A DNA stretch of 64,000 nt, from NCBI GenBank assembly GCA_937967995.1, contig CALBTB010000005.1, positions 124,001 through 188,000 on the forward strand. Direction: 5' to 3'. Origin of the DNA: an uncultured Gammaproteobacteria bacterium. Its GTDB lineage: Bacteria > Pseudomonadota > Gammaproteobacteria > UBA6429 > Thiohalophilaceae. Numbering within the stretch: position 1 is the first letter of the stretch; each line of letters begins with the position of its first letter. Positions 8,012 to 16,599 of this stretch are shown piece after piece. The translations under genes were made by a program, and so were the position numbers. Under the pieces are notes generated by a model. That model searched no databases and had not been told where the DNA came from. It saw only the letters and a program-made list of their open reading frames with translations.

Positions 8012-9403
8012 CTATCGTACCGGACCGATAAAAACGCCTGTTTCCGTAACGGTCAGTTGTGGATTGTCGGTTGACGTTAAGGTAAAGGTCACTTTCTCAC
8101 TCATGCTTTTCAATTGTACCGGATCCGCCTGTATTGTAGCGGTAAAGGTGCCTGACTCACCTGCCTCGACACGAATTGTGTTTTCCCTCATCTGGAAACG
8201 TGAATCAAAGGTTGTTTGTGCCACCAGGTTATAATCATGTGTCACTGTATCCTTGTTGGCGATCTTCAGTGTGTAAATGTTTTCGATGTAACCGGTGGGT
8301 GTGGTACGAAACAGGGCGGTTCGATCCCGAATAATATCCAGTTCGAGTGGTATACGGGTTGCCATACTGTAAACAAGCGCTACCGTTAATCCGAGCAGAA
8401 CAAGCGAGTAGATAATAATACGCGGACGCATGACGCGCGTCTTCAGTCCATCTATGGCATTTTGCGTGGTATAACTGACCAGGTTGGATGGATAACCCAT
8501 TTTATCCATCACCTGGTTACATACATCCACACAGGCGGCACAACCGATACACTGATATTGCAAACCTTCACGGATGTCGATACCGGTCGGGCAGACCTGT
8601 ACGCAGAGCTTGCAATCAATGCAGTCTCCCAGGCCACGTGATTTTGGATCCTCACTTTTGTTTCTCGACCCACGTGGTTCGCCACGATCCTGATCGTAGG
8701 AAATAATCAGCGTATTCCTGTCAAACATGGCGCTTTGAAAACGTGCATACGGGCACATGTAAATACAGACCTGCTCCCGCATCCAGCCTGCATTACCATA
8801 AGTCGCCGCACTGTAAAAAATGGTCCAGAACCATTCCCATGGACCTAGATTGAGCTGCATGATCGACTGACCAAGCTCGGTAATCGGCGTGAAATAACCG
8901 ACAAACGTAAAACCGGTCCAGGCGGAAAATATAATCCAGATACAATGTTTTAGTGATTTGCGCCAGAATTTGGCTTTACTCATCGGCGCCTTGTCCAGCT
9001 TGATCTGCTTGTTTCGATCGCCCTCAATCTTTCGTTCGATCCACAGGAACACTTCGGTCCAGACGGTTTGCGGACAGGCATAACCGCACCATAAACGTCC
9101 GGCCAGTGCCGTAAAGAAAAACAGTGACAGTCCGGCGATAATGAGAATCACCGCCAGGTAAAAGAAGTCCTGTGGCCAGAAGGTCAGATCAAAGATATAA
9201 AAACGTCGTTCCGGCAAATCAAACAGCACGGCCTGGCGATCATTCCAGCGAAACCACGGAACGAAATAATAAATGCCCAGTAATACCAGCACACCTGTGA
9301 CCCGCAGTGTGGCAAACAGGCCATGAACTTCACGCGGATAGACCTTGGCGTGTTTTTCATAAAAACTGCTGTCCTGAGATTCTGTCGGGAGTGGCTTGGG
9401 CAT
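8012..9403 (-). CDS. ccoG: CcoG/RdxA cytochrome c oxidase accessory ferredoxin
   Basis: The 463-residue polytopic membrane protein has cytoplasmic 2[4Fe-4S] ferredoxin motifs (CIDCKLCVQVCPTGID and CIGCAACVDVCNQVMD). Further CxxxC-type sites are in WCGYACPQTVW and CIYMCPYARFQ. A C-terminal Ig-like periplasmic domain follows. CcoG is a cupric reductase acting in copper delivery to cbb3 oxidase. It is placed 20 bases after ccoP, as expected in ccoNOQPGH operons. Confidence 0.95.
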   Translation of the reverse strand: MPKPLPTESQDSSFYEKHAKVYPREVHGLFATLRVTGVLVLLGIYYFVPWFRWNDRQAVLFDLPERRFYIFDLTFWPQDFFYLAVILIIAGLSLFFFTALAGRLWCGYACPQTVWTEVFLWIERKIEGDRNKQIKLDKAPMSKAKFWRKSLKHCIWIIFSAWTGFTFVGYFTPITELGQSIMQLNLGPWEWFWTIFYSAATYGNAGWMREQVCIYMCPYARFQSAMFDRNTLIISYDQDRGEPRGSRNKSEDPKSRGLGDCIDCKLCVQVCPTGIDIREGLQYQCIGCAACVDVCNQVMDKMGYPSNLVSYTTQNAIDGLKTRVMRPRIIIYSLVLLGLTVALVYSMATRIPLELDIIRDRTALFRTTPTGYIENIYTLKIANKDTVTHDYNLVAQTTFDSRFQMRENTIRVEAGESGTFTATIQADPVQLKSMSEKVTFTLTSTDNPQLTVTETGVFIGPVR

Positions 9404-9423
9404 TCGCGCAATTGCAACGACAC

Positions 9424-10320
9424 TTACTCGTTACTGAGGCTGTAAATATATGCTGCCAGCAGGTGAATTTTTTCCTGGTCCAGAAACTCGGCATGCGCCG
9501 GCATGTTGCCGCTACGACCCTGCTTGATGCTTTCCTTGATGGCACCCGGCGATCCACCGTATAACCAGACGTCATCAGAAAGGCGCGGAAAACCCGCAGC
9601 GCTGTTGCCTTCACCCTGAATACCATGGCAACCGACACACAGGATACGGTACTGCTTTTTACCTTCTTCAATGCGACCAATCGAGGCGGCATCCGCACGG
9701 CCACTGAGACTGAGTACATAGGCAGTCATGTCATCAAGCTGTTCATCGTTCAGCCCGGCACCCATGGGCGGCATCATGCCCTGACGACCCTGACTGATAC
9801 TGGTCTTGATCATCTCCGGACTGCCGCCATATAACCAGTCATTATCAGTCAGGTTGGGAAATCCCGGTGACCCACCGGCGTCCGAGCCATGGCAGGTAGC
9901 GCAGTGATTCAGGTACAGTCGATGACCTGACGCCATGGCCTTTTTATCCTTGATTAAGTCGGGTACCGGTTTTTGTGCATAGGCAGCAAATATCGGTCCG
10001 TATTTTTCCCGTGCCTGTTGCATTTCCTGTTCATACTGATCGGCCTGTGACCATTCACCGCTGCCCGAATAGTTTCCCAGGCCCGGGTAATAATAGAGAT
10101 AAACCAGTGAAAAAATGATCGTGATAATAAACAGCCACAGCCACCAGCGCGGCAACGGATTATTGTATTCCTGCAGGTTATCATCCCAGATGTGACCGGT
10201 TGTCTCACCCATCTGGGACCCATCCTTGCGTTTCTTCGTCGTCCACATGATCAACCACAGGCATGCCACAATATTGGCAATCGTGATGATGATGACAAAC
10301 AGACTCCAGCCACTACTCAT
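9424..10320 (-). CDS. ccoP: Cytochrome c oxidase cbb3-type, diheme subunit CcoP
   Basis: The 298-residue membrane-anchored diheme cytochrome c has two N-terminal membrane helices (residues about 5-25 and 57-77) and two heme-binding sites, CATCH and CVGCH. Each is followed by its distal Met region (GMMPPMG, GNMPAH). It passes electrons to CcoO and the CcoN active site. Its ATG overlaps the ccoQ stop (ATGA), which indicates coupled translation. Confidence 0.96.
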   Translation of the reverse strand: MSSGWSLFVIIITIANIVACLWLIMWTTKKRKDGSQMGETTGHIWDDNLQEYNNPLPRWWLWLFIITIIFSLVYLYYYPGLGNYSGSGEWSQADQYEQEMQQAREKYGPIFAAYAQKPVPDLIKDKKAMASGHRLYLNHCATCHGSDAGGSPGFPNLTDNDWLYGGSPEMIKTSISQGRQGMMPPMGAGLNDEQLDDMTAYVLSLSGRADAASIGRIEEGKKQYRILCVGCHGIQGEGNSAAGFPRLSDDVWLYGGSPGAIKESIKQGRSGNMPAHAEFLDQEKIHLLAAYIYSLSNE

Positions 10321-10493
10321 TGGTCACCTCGTTGACGACTTTGATGTTCGGTTTGATCAGGTTCATTAAAAGGCAGATTAGCCGCGTCCTTGAAATCCTT
10401 GTCCCGTTTGCGGCTGTAAGCCCAGAAAACGATAGAGGCAAAAGTGATAATCAGTATCAGAATGACCCAGGATCGAAATTCATGTATGTCCAT
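10317..10493 (-). CDS. ccoQ: Cytochrome oxidase subunit CcoQ
   Basis: A 58-codon frame from ATG at 10493 to TGA at 10317 encodes MDIHEFRSWVILILIITFAS followed by IVFWAYSRKRDKDF and a polar tail. A single membrane helix followed by a basic RKRDKDF segment is typical of CcoQ/FixQ, the small subunit that stabilises CcoP in the complex. It lies exactly between ccoO (2-base gap) and ccoP (overlap). Confidence 0.88.
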   Translation of the reverse strand: MDIHEFRSWVILILIITFASIVFWAYSRKRDKDFKDAANLPFNEPDQTEHQSRQRGDQ

Positions 10494-10495
10494 AC

Positions 10496-11104
10496 TTACC
10501 TCCCTTGCTGAATACTGGTACCCAGTACCTGCAAGTAAGCAATCAGAGCTTCCATTTCCGTTTTACCTTTAACCGCATCCGTTGCCGTCTCGATATCCCT
10601 GTCTGTGTAGGGAACACCCAATGTGCGCATGACACGCAGTTTGGTTGGCGTGTCCTCGCCATCAAGTACATTTTTATCCAGCCAGGGGAAACCGGGCATA
10701 TTGGACTCAGGCACCACAAGGCGTGGATTGATCAGGTGAATACGATGCCAGTCATCAGAGTAACGGCCACCGACCCGCGCCAGATCCGGACCGGTACGTT
10801 TTGATCCCCACTGGAACGGATGATCATAAACAAACTCACCCGCCACCGAGTAGTGACCATAACGTTCGGTTTCAGCGCGAAAGGGACGAATCATTTGTGA
10901 ATGACAGGTATAACAACCTTCGCGAATATAAATGTCACGCCCTTCGAGTTGTAGTGCGGTGTATGGCTTGAGTCCCTTGACCGGCTCGGTCGTATCTTTC
11001 AGGAAAAACAGTGGCACGATCTCAGCCAGACCGCCAAAACTGATAACAATGATCACCAGGATGGCGAGCAAACCGACATTTGTTTCGACTTTTTCATGTG
11101 ACAT
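10496..11104 (-). CDS. ccoO: Cytochrome c oxidase cbb3-type, monoheme subunit CcoO
   Basis: The 202-residue protein has one N-terminal membrane anchor (residues about 9-34) and a single heme c motif, GCYTCHSQMIRPFRAETERYG, a highly conserved CcoO segment. The GPDLARVGGRYSD and MPGFPWL motifs, the latter with the axial Met, are present. It is the second gene of ccoNOQP, 25 bases after ccoN. Confidence 0.96.
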   Translation of the reverse strand: MSHEKVETNVGLLAILVIIVISFGGLAEIVPLFFLKDTTEPVKGLKPYTALQLEGRDIYIREGCYTCHSQMIRPFRAETERYGHYSVAGEFVYDHPFQWGSKRTGPDLARVGGRYSDDWHRIHLINPRLVVPESNMPGFPWLDKNVLDGEDTPTKLRVMRTLGVPYTDRDIETATDAVKGKTEMEALIAYLQVLGTSIQQGR

Positions 11105-11129
11105 AACGTTACCTTTTGATCGGGACTAC

Positions 11130-12545
11130 CTAGGCGGCCTGCGGTTGAATGGCTGAAGCCGGTTTTGCGCCGCTGATGGTTTTATAAACGTTGTACATCA
11201 TGATCAGCATGCCGATCAGGTACAGCACACCGCCAATGAAACGCACGGTGTAGTACGGATACATGGCTTCCATGGATTGCACAAAGCTATACGCCAGCGT
11301 GCCGTCAGGATTGACTTCACGCCACATCAAACCCTGCATGACACCGGCAATCCACATGGATACGATATAAAGCACGATACCAACCGTTGCTATCCACAGG
11401 TGAAGGTCAATCAGTTTGTCCGAGTACATACGTTCGCGACCAAACAGTTTTGGAATCAGGAAGTAAATACAACCCATGGTGATAAAACCAACCCAACCCA
11501 GTGCACCCGAGTGCACATGGCCAATTGTCCAGTCGGTAAAGTGTGACAGGGCATTAACGGTTTTGATCGACATCATCGGCCCTTCAAACGTCGACATGCC
11601 ATAAAACGACAACGAAACAATCATGAACTTAAGAACGGGATCGGAACGTAACTTATGCCACGCACCGGACAAGGTCATGATGCCGTTGATCATGCCTCCC
11701 CAGCTCGGTGCAAGTAACATGATTGAAAACACCATGCCCAGTGACTGTCCCCAGTCCGGCAGGGCCGTGTATTGCAAATGATGCGGGCCGGCCCACATGT
11801 AAAGCGATATCAACGCCCAGAAGTGAACCACCGACAAACGATAAGAATAGATCGGGCGGTTAACCTGTTTGGGAATAAAGTAGTACATCATGCCAAGAAA
11901 GCCGGCCGTCAGAAAAAATCCAACCGCATTGTGACCGTACCACCACTGCACCATGGCATCGATGGTGCCTGCATACACCGAATAGGACTTCAGGGCACTC
12001 ACCGGTAATGCCGCGCTGTTAACGACATGCAGCACAGCAACGGTCAGGATAAACGCACCAAAGAACCAGTTTGCCACGTAGATATGCTTTACCTTGCGCC
12101 GCACGATGGTGCCAAAAAATACCGCCGCATAGGACACCCACACCAGCGTGATCAGAATATCAATCGGCCATTCCAGCTCGGCGTATTCCTTGCTGGTGGT
12201 GATACCCAGTGGCAGGGTAATTGCTGCCAGGACGATGACCAGATTCCAGCCCCAAAATGTGAACGCGGCCAGAGAATCGGAAATAAGCCTAACCTGGCAG
12301 GTGCGTTGTACGACATAGTAAGATGTGGCAAACAGGGCAGAACCACCAAAAGCAAAAATAACCGCATTGGTATGCAGCGGGCGAAGCCGGCTGAACGTGA
12401 ACCAGGGAAGATCAAAATTGAGTTGTGGCCAGACAAGCTGTGCAGCAATGATGACACCGACCAGAATACCGACGAATCCCCACACCACCGTCATAATGGC
12501 AAATTGTTTGACGACCTTATCGTTATACAAGGATTGTGCCTGCAT
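11130..12545 (-). CDS. ccoN: Cytochrome c oxidase cbb3-type, catalytic subunit CcoN
   Basis: This is the heme-copper catalytic subunit that reduces oxygen with high affinity and pumps protons. It has twelve or more membrane helices. The heme b and b3 ligands lie in RPLHTNAVIFAFG and TDWTIGHVHSGALGW, and the CuB histidines are in WWYGHNAVGFF and GPHHLQYTALPDW. The 471-residue length is normal. The ATG at 12545 is preferred because GAGG lies 5 bases upstream. An in-frame GTG is at 12551. Expression is probably microaerobic through the FNR box at 12608-12621. Confidence 0.97.
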   Translation of the reverse strand: MQAQSLYNDKVVKQFAIMTVVWGFVGILVGVIIAAQLVWPQLNFDLPWFTFSRLRPLHTNAVIFAFGGSALFATSYYVVQRTCQVRLISDSLAAFTFWGWNLVIVLAAITLPLGITTSKEYAELEWPIDILITLVWVSYAAVFFGTIVRRKVKHIYVANWFFGAFILTVAVLHVVNSAALPVSALKSYSVYAGTIDAMVQWWYGHNAVGFFLTAGFLGMMYYFIPKQVNRPIYSYRLSVVHFWALISLYMWAGPHHLQYTALPDWGQSLGMVFSIMLLAPSWGGMINGIMTLSGAWHKLRSDPVLKFMIVSLSFYGMSTFEGPMMSIKTVNALSHFTDWTIGHVHSGALGWVGFITMGCIYFLIPKLFGRERMYSDKLIDLHLWIATVGIVLYIVSMWIAGVMQGLMWREVNPDGTLAYSFVQSMEAMYPYYTVRFIGGVLYLIGMLIMMYNVYKTISGAKPASAIQPQAA

Positions 12546-12607
12546 GCGCACCTCGCGTTGGCGGAATTATTTTCGGAATAAGGTACTGGAGATGCCACAA
12601 GAACTTG

Positions 12608-12621
12608 CTGATCTGGATCAA
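12608..12621. promoter_or_regulatory. FNR/ANR box upstream of ccoN
   Basis: CTGATCTGGATCAA matches the FNR consensus TTGAT-N4-ATCAA with one mismatch. Its centre lies about 69 bases upstream of the ccoN ATG. A TTATTC -10-like box at 12576-12581 (minus strand) would put the start point about 45 bases from the box centre, close to the class II activation position. The box also ends 2 bases before the divergent mtgA start codon, so FNR binding could block mtgA transcription. Confidence 0.7.
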
Positions 12622-12623
12622 GT

Positions 12624-13385
12624 ATGAAATTCATTCGTCGCTGGCTGCGAAAACGGAAAATCAGGCGCGCCCGCCGCTCACCCTCCCGACTTATGCGTAT
12701 TCTCAGGTGGAGCTGGCGAATTGCCCTGGTGCTGATCGTGATCGATATATTCTATTTAATATTGATCTGGCCAAACTGGGACCAGTTTGCCCATGGCAAT
12801 ATCCCGAAATCCCGATTCATTCGTGACTATGAAACCCAGATGCAGGACCAGCAGTATCGCAACGGTGTCGACTGGCGGCCGGTCGGCTTCGCAGCCATTC
12901 CAGCCCACTTGCGCCGGGCGGTGATCGTCGCTGAAGACGCCCGCTTTTATTACCACCACGGTTTCGATTTACTGGCGCTCAAGGAAGCCATGGATACCAA
13001 CCTGGAATTACGTGAGTTTCGCTATGGTGCCAGTACAATCTCACAGCAAACGGTGAAAAACCTGTTCCTGACCGGCTCACGCAATCCGCTGCGTAAGTGG
13101 CACGAACTGGTATTAACGGTCGGCATGGAAATGAACCTGGATAAAGACCGTATCCTGGCGACCTATCTGAATATTGCCGAATTTGGGGAAGGCATTTATG
13201 GCGTGGAAGCGGCTTCGCGCCACTACTGGGGCAAGTCGGTTACTTACCTGACCGAGCAGGAGGCCGCACAACTGGCCGCGACCTTACCCAGCCCGATAAA
13301 ACATAATCCCGCTACACAGACACGCCGCTTCATGCAGCGCTATCGAAAAATCTATCGCTGGATGCAGGCCCACCGGGAAGGGTAA
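12624..13385 (+). CDS. mtgA: Monofunctional peptidoglycan transglycosylase MtgA
   Basis: The 253-residue GT51 enzyme polymerises lipid II into glycan strands at the periplasmic face. A basic N-terminus (MKFIRRWLRKRKIRRAR) precedes one membrane helix (residues about 30-50). The catalytic Glu is in VIVAEDARFYYHHGFD. The conserved GASTISQQTVKNLFL, second-Glu region (LNIAEFGEGIYGVEAA) and HYWGKS motifs follow. It has no transpeptidase domain, which distinguishes it from class A PBPs. Confidence 0.95.
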   Translation: MKFIRRWLRKRKIRRARRSPSRLMRILRWSWRIALVLIVIDIFYLILIWPNWDQFAHGNIPKSRFIRDYETQMQDQQYRNGVDWRPVGFAAIPAHLRRAVIVAEDARFYYHHGFDLLALKEAMDTNLELREFRYGASTISQQTVKNLFLTGSRNPLRKWHELVLTVGMEMNLDKDRILATYLNIAEFGEGIYGVEAASRHYWGKSVTYLTEQEAAQLAATLPSPIKHNPATQTRRFMQRYRKIYRWMQAHREG

Positions 13386-13391
13386 TCGCGG

Positions 13392-13718
13392 TTATTCAGG
13401 TTTCCAGATACCGACGGCCGGATCATCGGTCGGGACACTTTTTCCGGCCGGTGTATTCGGTGCGGACTGGGCCGCGGCTGGCTGTTGTTGCGAATTGGCC
13501 CGATCATCACACACATGCTTCATGAAGGCGTGCAGCTGAGTGAGCAGTTCATCGCGTTCCGAAGCCGGACCGGGATAATCAGCACAGAGATAACCCGCGA
13601 CAGCGACCAGGTACTGAATGTTGACCATCATATCCTGTTGCGCACCATCGTCGTGCTTACCAACCACCTGCAATAAATCAGAGATCAGTTGCTGGGACAG
13701 GTTAATGCTTTGTGACAT
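13392..13718 (-). CDS. Hypothetical protein, 108 aa
   Basis: The first two thirds are helical and soluble-looking (INLSQQLISDLLQVVGKHDD, then two Cys). The last third is a Gln/Ala/Pro-rich low-complexity tail. There is no signal peptide and I recognise no motif. It is convergent with mtgA (6 bases between stops). Its upstream region holds structured element copy A about 100 bases away. The frame and composition look like a real gene. Confidence 0.5.
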   Translation of the reverse strand: MSQSINLSQQLISDLLQVVGKHDDGAQQDMMVNIQYLVAVAGYLCADYPGPASERDELLTQLHAFMKHVCDDRANSQQQPAAAQSAPNTPAGKSVPTDDPAVGIWKPE

Positions 13719-13819
13719 GACGGGACTCCGTAAACTGGTTGAACGTGGCGCGCCATTTTACACGTATGGAGATGGATGAAACAGTCTTGAATGCTGGTGT
13801 ATGTTCAATCTAGTGATTA

Positions 13820-13946
13820 TGACAGCATTTTATCGATGAAATGTCGTTGAAGGGCGGCGGTCCATGGACGGACTAAGCCGCCCGGAACCGATTTTCGCGA
13901 GGCAGGGAAGCCGAGCGAAATTAAGTGGAATCGATAAAATCTGTCA
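13820..13946 (+). repeat. Structured repeat element, copy A
   Basis: This 127-bp element begins TGACAG and ends CTGTCA. The outer stem pairs ATTTTATCGAT (13828-13838) with ATCGATAAAAT (13930-13940). Then comes a conserved junction (GTCGTTGAA), a GGGCGGC/GCCGCCC stem with an inner GTCC-ATGGAC-GGAC hairpin, the junction GGAACCGAT, a TTTCGC..GGC/GCC..GCGAAA stem capped by AGGGAA, and the junction TTAAGTGGAA. Copy B (18492-18620) keeps the junctions and loops but changes both the outer and the third stem in a compensating way. No open reading frame is seen. Confidence 0.75.
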
Positions 13947-13961
13947 AATAATCAATACGAC

Positions 13962-15086
13962 TCAGTCGCGTCGCATTTCTTCAGACAGGGCAGTGAGAGT
14001 TTCACCGATGGCATTTAGCCCATCCAGTGTTTCAATGGTCAGTTCATTGACGTCATCAATGACTTCCACGTTTGACTTGATATCCGCCGTCACCGCCGAC
14101 TGTTCTTCCGCGGCGCTGGCGATGGTTGTATTCATATTGCGTATCTGTTCCACGGCCACGGTAATCGCACCCAATGCTTCATTGGCACGGTTCATCTGAT
14201 CAACTGACTGATGTGAAATTTCCTGGCCGCCTTCCATGCTCGATACGGCCGATTGCGCCGCCTGTTGCAGGCGCTGGATCATGTTTTCAATTTCCTGCGT
14301 GGATTCATGGGTGCGGCTGGCCAGTGAACGCACTTCATCCGCCACGACCGCAAAACCACGTCCCTGTTCGCCGGCGCGGGCGGCCTCGATCGCGGCATTT
14401 AACGCCAGCAGGTTGGTCTGCTCGGCAATGCCTTTGATCACAACGAGAATGGCACCAATGTTGTCACTGTCACGGGCCAGTTCCTTGATCACACTGGTCG
14501 AGCTTTCTACCTGATTCGACAGGGTCTGAATGGATTCCGCCGTCTGCTTCAGAATCGACTGGCTTTCACGGGCATTGCTCTCTGCATCGCTGGCGGCAGA
14601 TGACGCGTCATGCGCGCTGGCTGACACCGACTGGGCCGTGGTCAGCATTTCTTCCATGGCATGATTGAGTTTCTCGGTTTCATTTTTCAGGTGTGAGACA
14701 CCCTGGTTGGTCAGGGCAACGGAATTGGTGACGTCATTGGCGGTACTCACCACCCGTCCGGCATAGTTATCCAGGCGAGCCATTTCCGCCTCATGCATTG
14801 CACCGACCGTATTGATTACCCAGTCAGCGAACTGTCGCTCCGCCGGTAAGGGATGTTCACTGTACTGCTGCAGGTAGGCCTGGACTGATTGTCTTTGTCG
14901 CGCGGCGTTTCGCGTCAGTAGAAACTGGCCAACCAGCATTATGACCAGCGCACCGAGAATACTGGCCATCGCCAGCCAGGTATGGCCGGGCCAAAACTGA
15001 ATGGCGACCAGCGGCGGCGCCACTGCCAGCAGTGACAGCGCCATGAGTTGCGCCCGCAAACCAAACCACGACTTTAACCTGTCCAT
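13962..15086 (-). CDS. Methyl-accepting chemotaxis protein
   Basis: The 374-residue transducer has two closely spaced N-terminal membrane helices (residues about 13-30 and 36-58) and almost no periplasmic domain. A coiled-coil methylation region follows, then the strictly conserved signalling hairpin tip (LLALNAAIEAARAGEQGRGF, then AVVADEVRSLA). It probably senses an internal or membrane-related signal rather than a periplasmic ligand and passes it to CheA/CheW. It stands alone, without che genes beside it. Confidence 0.9.
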   Translation of the reverse strand: MDRLKSWFGLRAQLMALSLLAVAPPLVAIQFWPGHTWLAMASILGALVIMLVGQFLLTRNAARQRQSVQAYLQQYSEHPLPAERQFADWVINTVGAMHEAEMARLDNYAGRVVSTANDVTNSVALTNQGVSHLKNETEKLNHAMEEMLTTAQSVSASAHDASSAASDAESNARESQSILKQTAESIQTLSNQVESSTSVIKELARDSDNIGAILVVIKGIAEQTNLLALNAAIEAARAGEQGRGFAVVADEVRSLASRTHESTQEIENMIQRLQQAAQSAVSSMEGGQEISHQSVDQMNRANEALGAITVAVEQIRNMNTTIASAAEEQSAVTADIKSNVEVIDDVNELTIETLDGLNAIGETLTALSEEMRRD

Positions 15087-15236
15087 GGATCACCTGTTAT
15101 AAATATTCTGTGCCCATGAACAATTTCGTCATTTTTTGTATAAAGCTTTAGGGTTCCAAAAACATATTTTTAATGGCGTTATTCATTTCGGCACCATTAT
15201 TGATAAAATGCGCCCTCGTTAAACCAGGAGCTGTAT
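15087..15236 (+). promoter_or_regulatory. Divergent MCP/gor intergenic region
   Basis: The region holds the gor promoter area: an AT-rich run, a GATAAAAT -10-like box about 30 bases before the gor start, and AGGAG just upstream of its ATG. I see no clear -35 box, OxyR-type site or other operator. Confidence 0.3.
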
Positions 15237-16586
15237 ATGAGCAAGCATTATGACCTCGTCGCCATTGGCGCCGGCAGTGGTGGATTGTCTGCCGCCGAGC
15301 GCGCCGCCGAGTATGGGGCCCGTAGCGCCGTGATTGAAAGTCACAAACTGGGCGGGACCTGCGTCAACGTCGGTTGTGTGCCCAAGAAGGTCATGTGGTT
15401 TGCCGCCCACCTGGCGGATGCCATCAAGGACATGCCGGGCTACGGTTTTGATGTCAGCCTGAACCGCTTTGACTGGTCCACGCTGGTAGCCAACCGGGAA
15501 AAATACATCCAGGGCATTAATGACTGGTATATCAACTACCTCAAGGACAGCCGTATCGATCACCTGCAGGGCCGCGCCCGGTTCGTGGACCCGCACACCC
15601 TGGATGTCGATGGCGAGACCGTCACGGCCGATCACATTGTGATTGCACCCGGCGGGTACCCGATTATTCCGGACATTCCCGGTGCCGAATACGGCATCAC
15701 CTCGGACGGATTTTTTGCCCTGCAAAGCCAGCCAAAACGCGTTGCCGTGGTAGGCGCGGGTTACATCGCCGTCGAACTGGCCGGTGTACTCAACAGCCTC
15801 GGTAGCGATGTCAGCATGTTGCTGCGCCGGGAACACTTTTTAGGAAACTTCGATCAGATGTTGCGCGATACGCTGATGGAGGAAATGGGCGAACACGGCG
15901 TTAACCTGATGACCCGCGTCAATGTTCAGCGTGTCGATAAAAATACGGACGGTACCTTGACGGTTCACTGTGACAGCGGCATCACACTGGAAGGACTGGA
16001 CTACCTGATCTGGGCCATCGGCCGTGCACCAAGCACGGATGATCTGAATCTCTCGGCCGCCGGCGTCGACACGGATAAACGCGGATTCATTCAGACCGAT
16101 GAATTTCAAAATACCAATGTAGAAAAAGTGTATGCGGTGGGAGACGTTACCGGACGTGCGCCCTTAACACCGGTGGCCATCGCCGCGGGACGTCGCCTGT
16201 CGGATCGACTCTTTAACAATCAACCGGACCGCAAGCTGGATTATGAAAATATTCCAACGGTGATGTTTTCCCATCCGCCGATTGGCACCATCGGCCTGAC
16301 CGAAGAAGAGGCGCGCAAACTGCATGGTGACGCGGTCAAAATTTACCAGTCCAGTTTCACGGCCATGTATCACGCCATTTGTAACAATGATCAAAAAACC
16401 GCGCTGAAACTTGTCTGTGTCGGCGCGGAAGAAAAAATTGTCGGCTGTCATATTATCGGTATGGGTGCCGATGAAATGCTGCAGGGATTTGCGGTTGCCA
16501 TCAAGATGGGGGCACGCAAACGCGACTTTGATAATACAGTCGCGATTCATCCCACCAGTGCCGAAGAACTGGTGACCATGCGTTAA
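15237..16586 (+). CDS. gor: Glutathione-disulfide reductase
   Basis: The FAD-dependent disulfide reductase regenerates reduced glutathione with NADPH. The 449-residue protein begins with the FAD Rossmann motif GAGSGGLSAAERAAEYG. It has the redox-active disulfide Cys42-Cys47 (GGTCVNVGCVPKK), the second nucleotide-binding GAGYIAVELAG followed by the NADPH-type RREHFLGNFD, the FAD-binding YAVGDVTGRAPLTP, and the C-terminal catalytic His-Glu region HPTSAEE. Full length, with all catalytic residues. Confidence 0.94.
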   Translation: MSKHYDLVAIGAGSGGLSAAERAAEYGARSAVIESHKLGGTCVNVGCVPKKVMWFAAHLADAIKDMPGYGFDVSLNRFDWSTLVANREKYIQGINDWYINYLKDSRIDHLQGRARFVDPHTLDVDGETVTADHIVIAPGGYPIIPDIPGAEYGITSDGFFALQSQPKRVAVVGAGYIAVELAGVLNSLGSDVSMLLRREHFLGNFDQMLRDTLMEEMGEHGVNLMTRVNVQRVDKNTDGTLTVHCDSGITLEGLDYLIWAIGRAPSTDDLNLSAAGVDTDKRGFIQTDEFQNTNVEKVYAVGDVTGRAPLTPVAIAAGRRLSDRLFNNQPDRKLDYENIPTVMFSHPPIGTIGLTEEEARKLHGDAVKIYQSSFTAMYHAICNNDQKTALKLVCVGAEEKIVGCHIIGMGADEMLQGFAVAIKMGARKRDFDNTVAIHPTSAEELVTMR

Positions 16587-16599
16587 TTAATCTTGCCAT

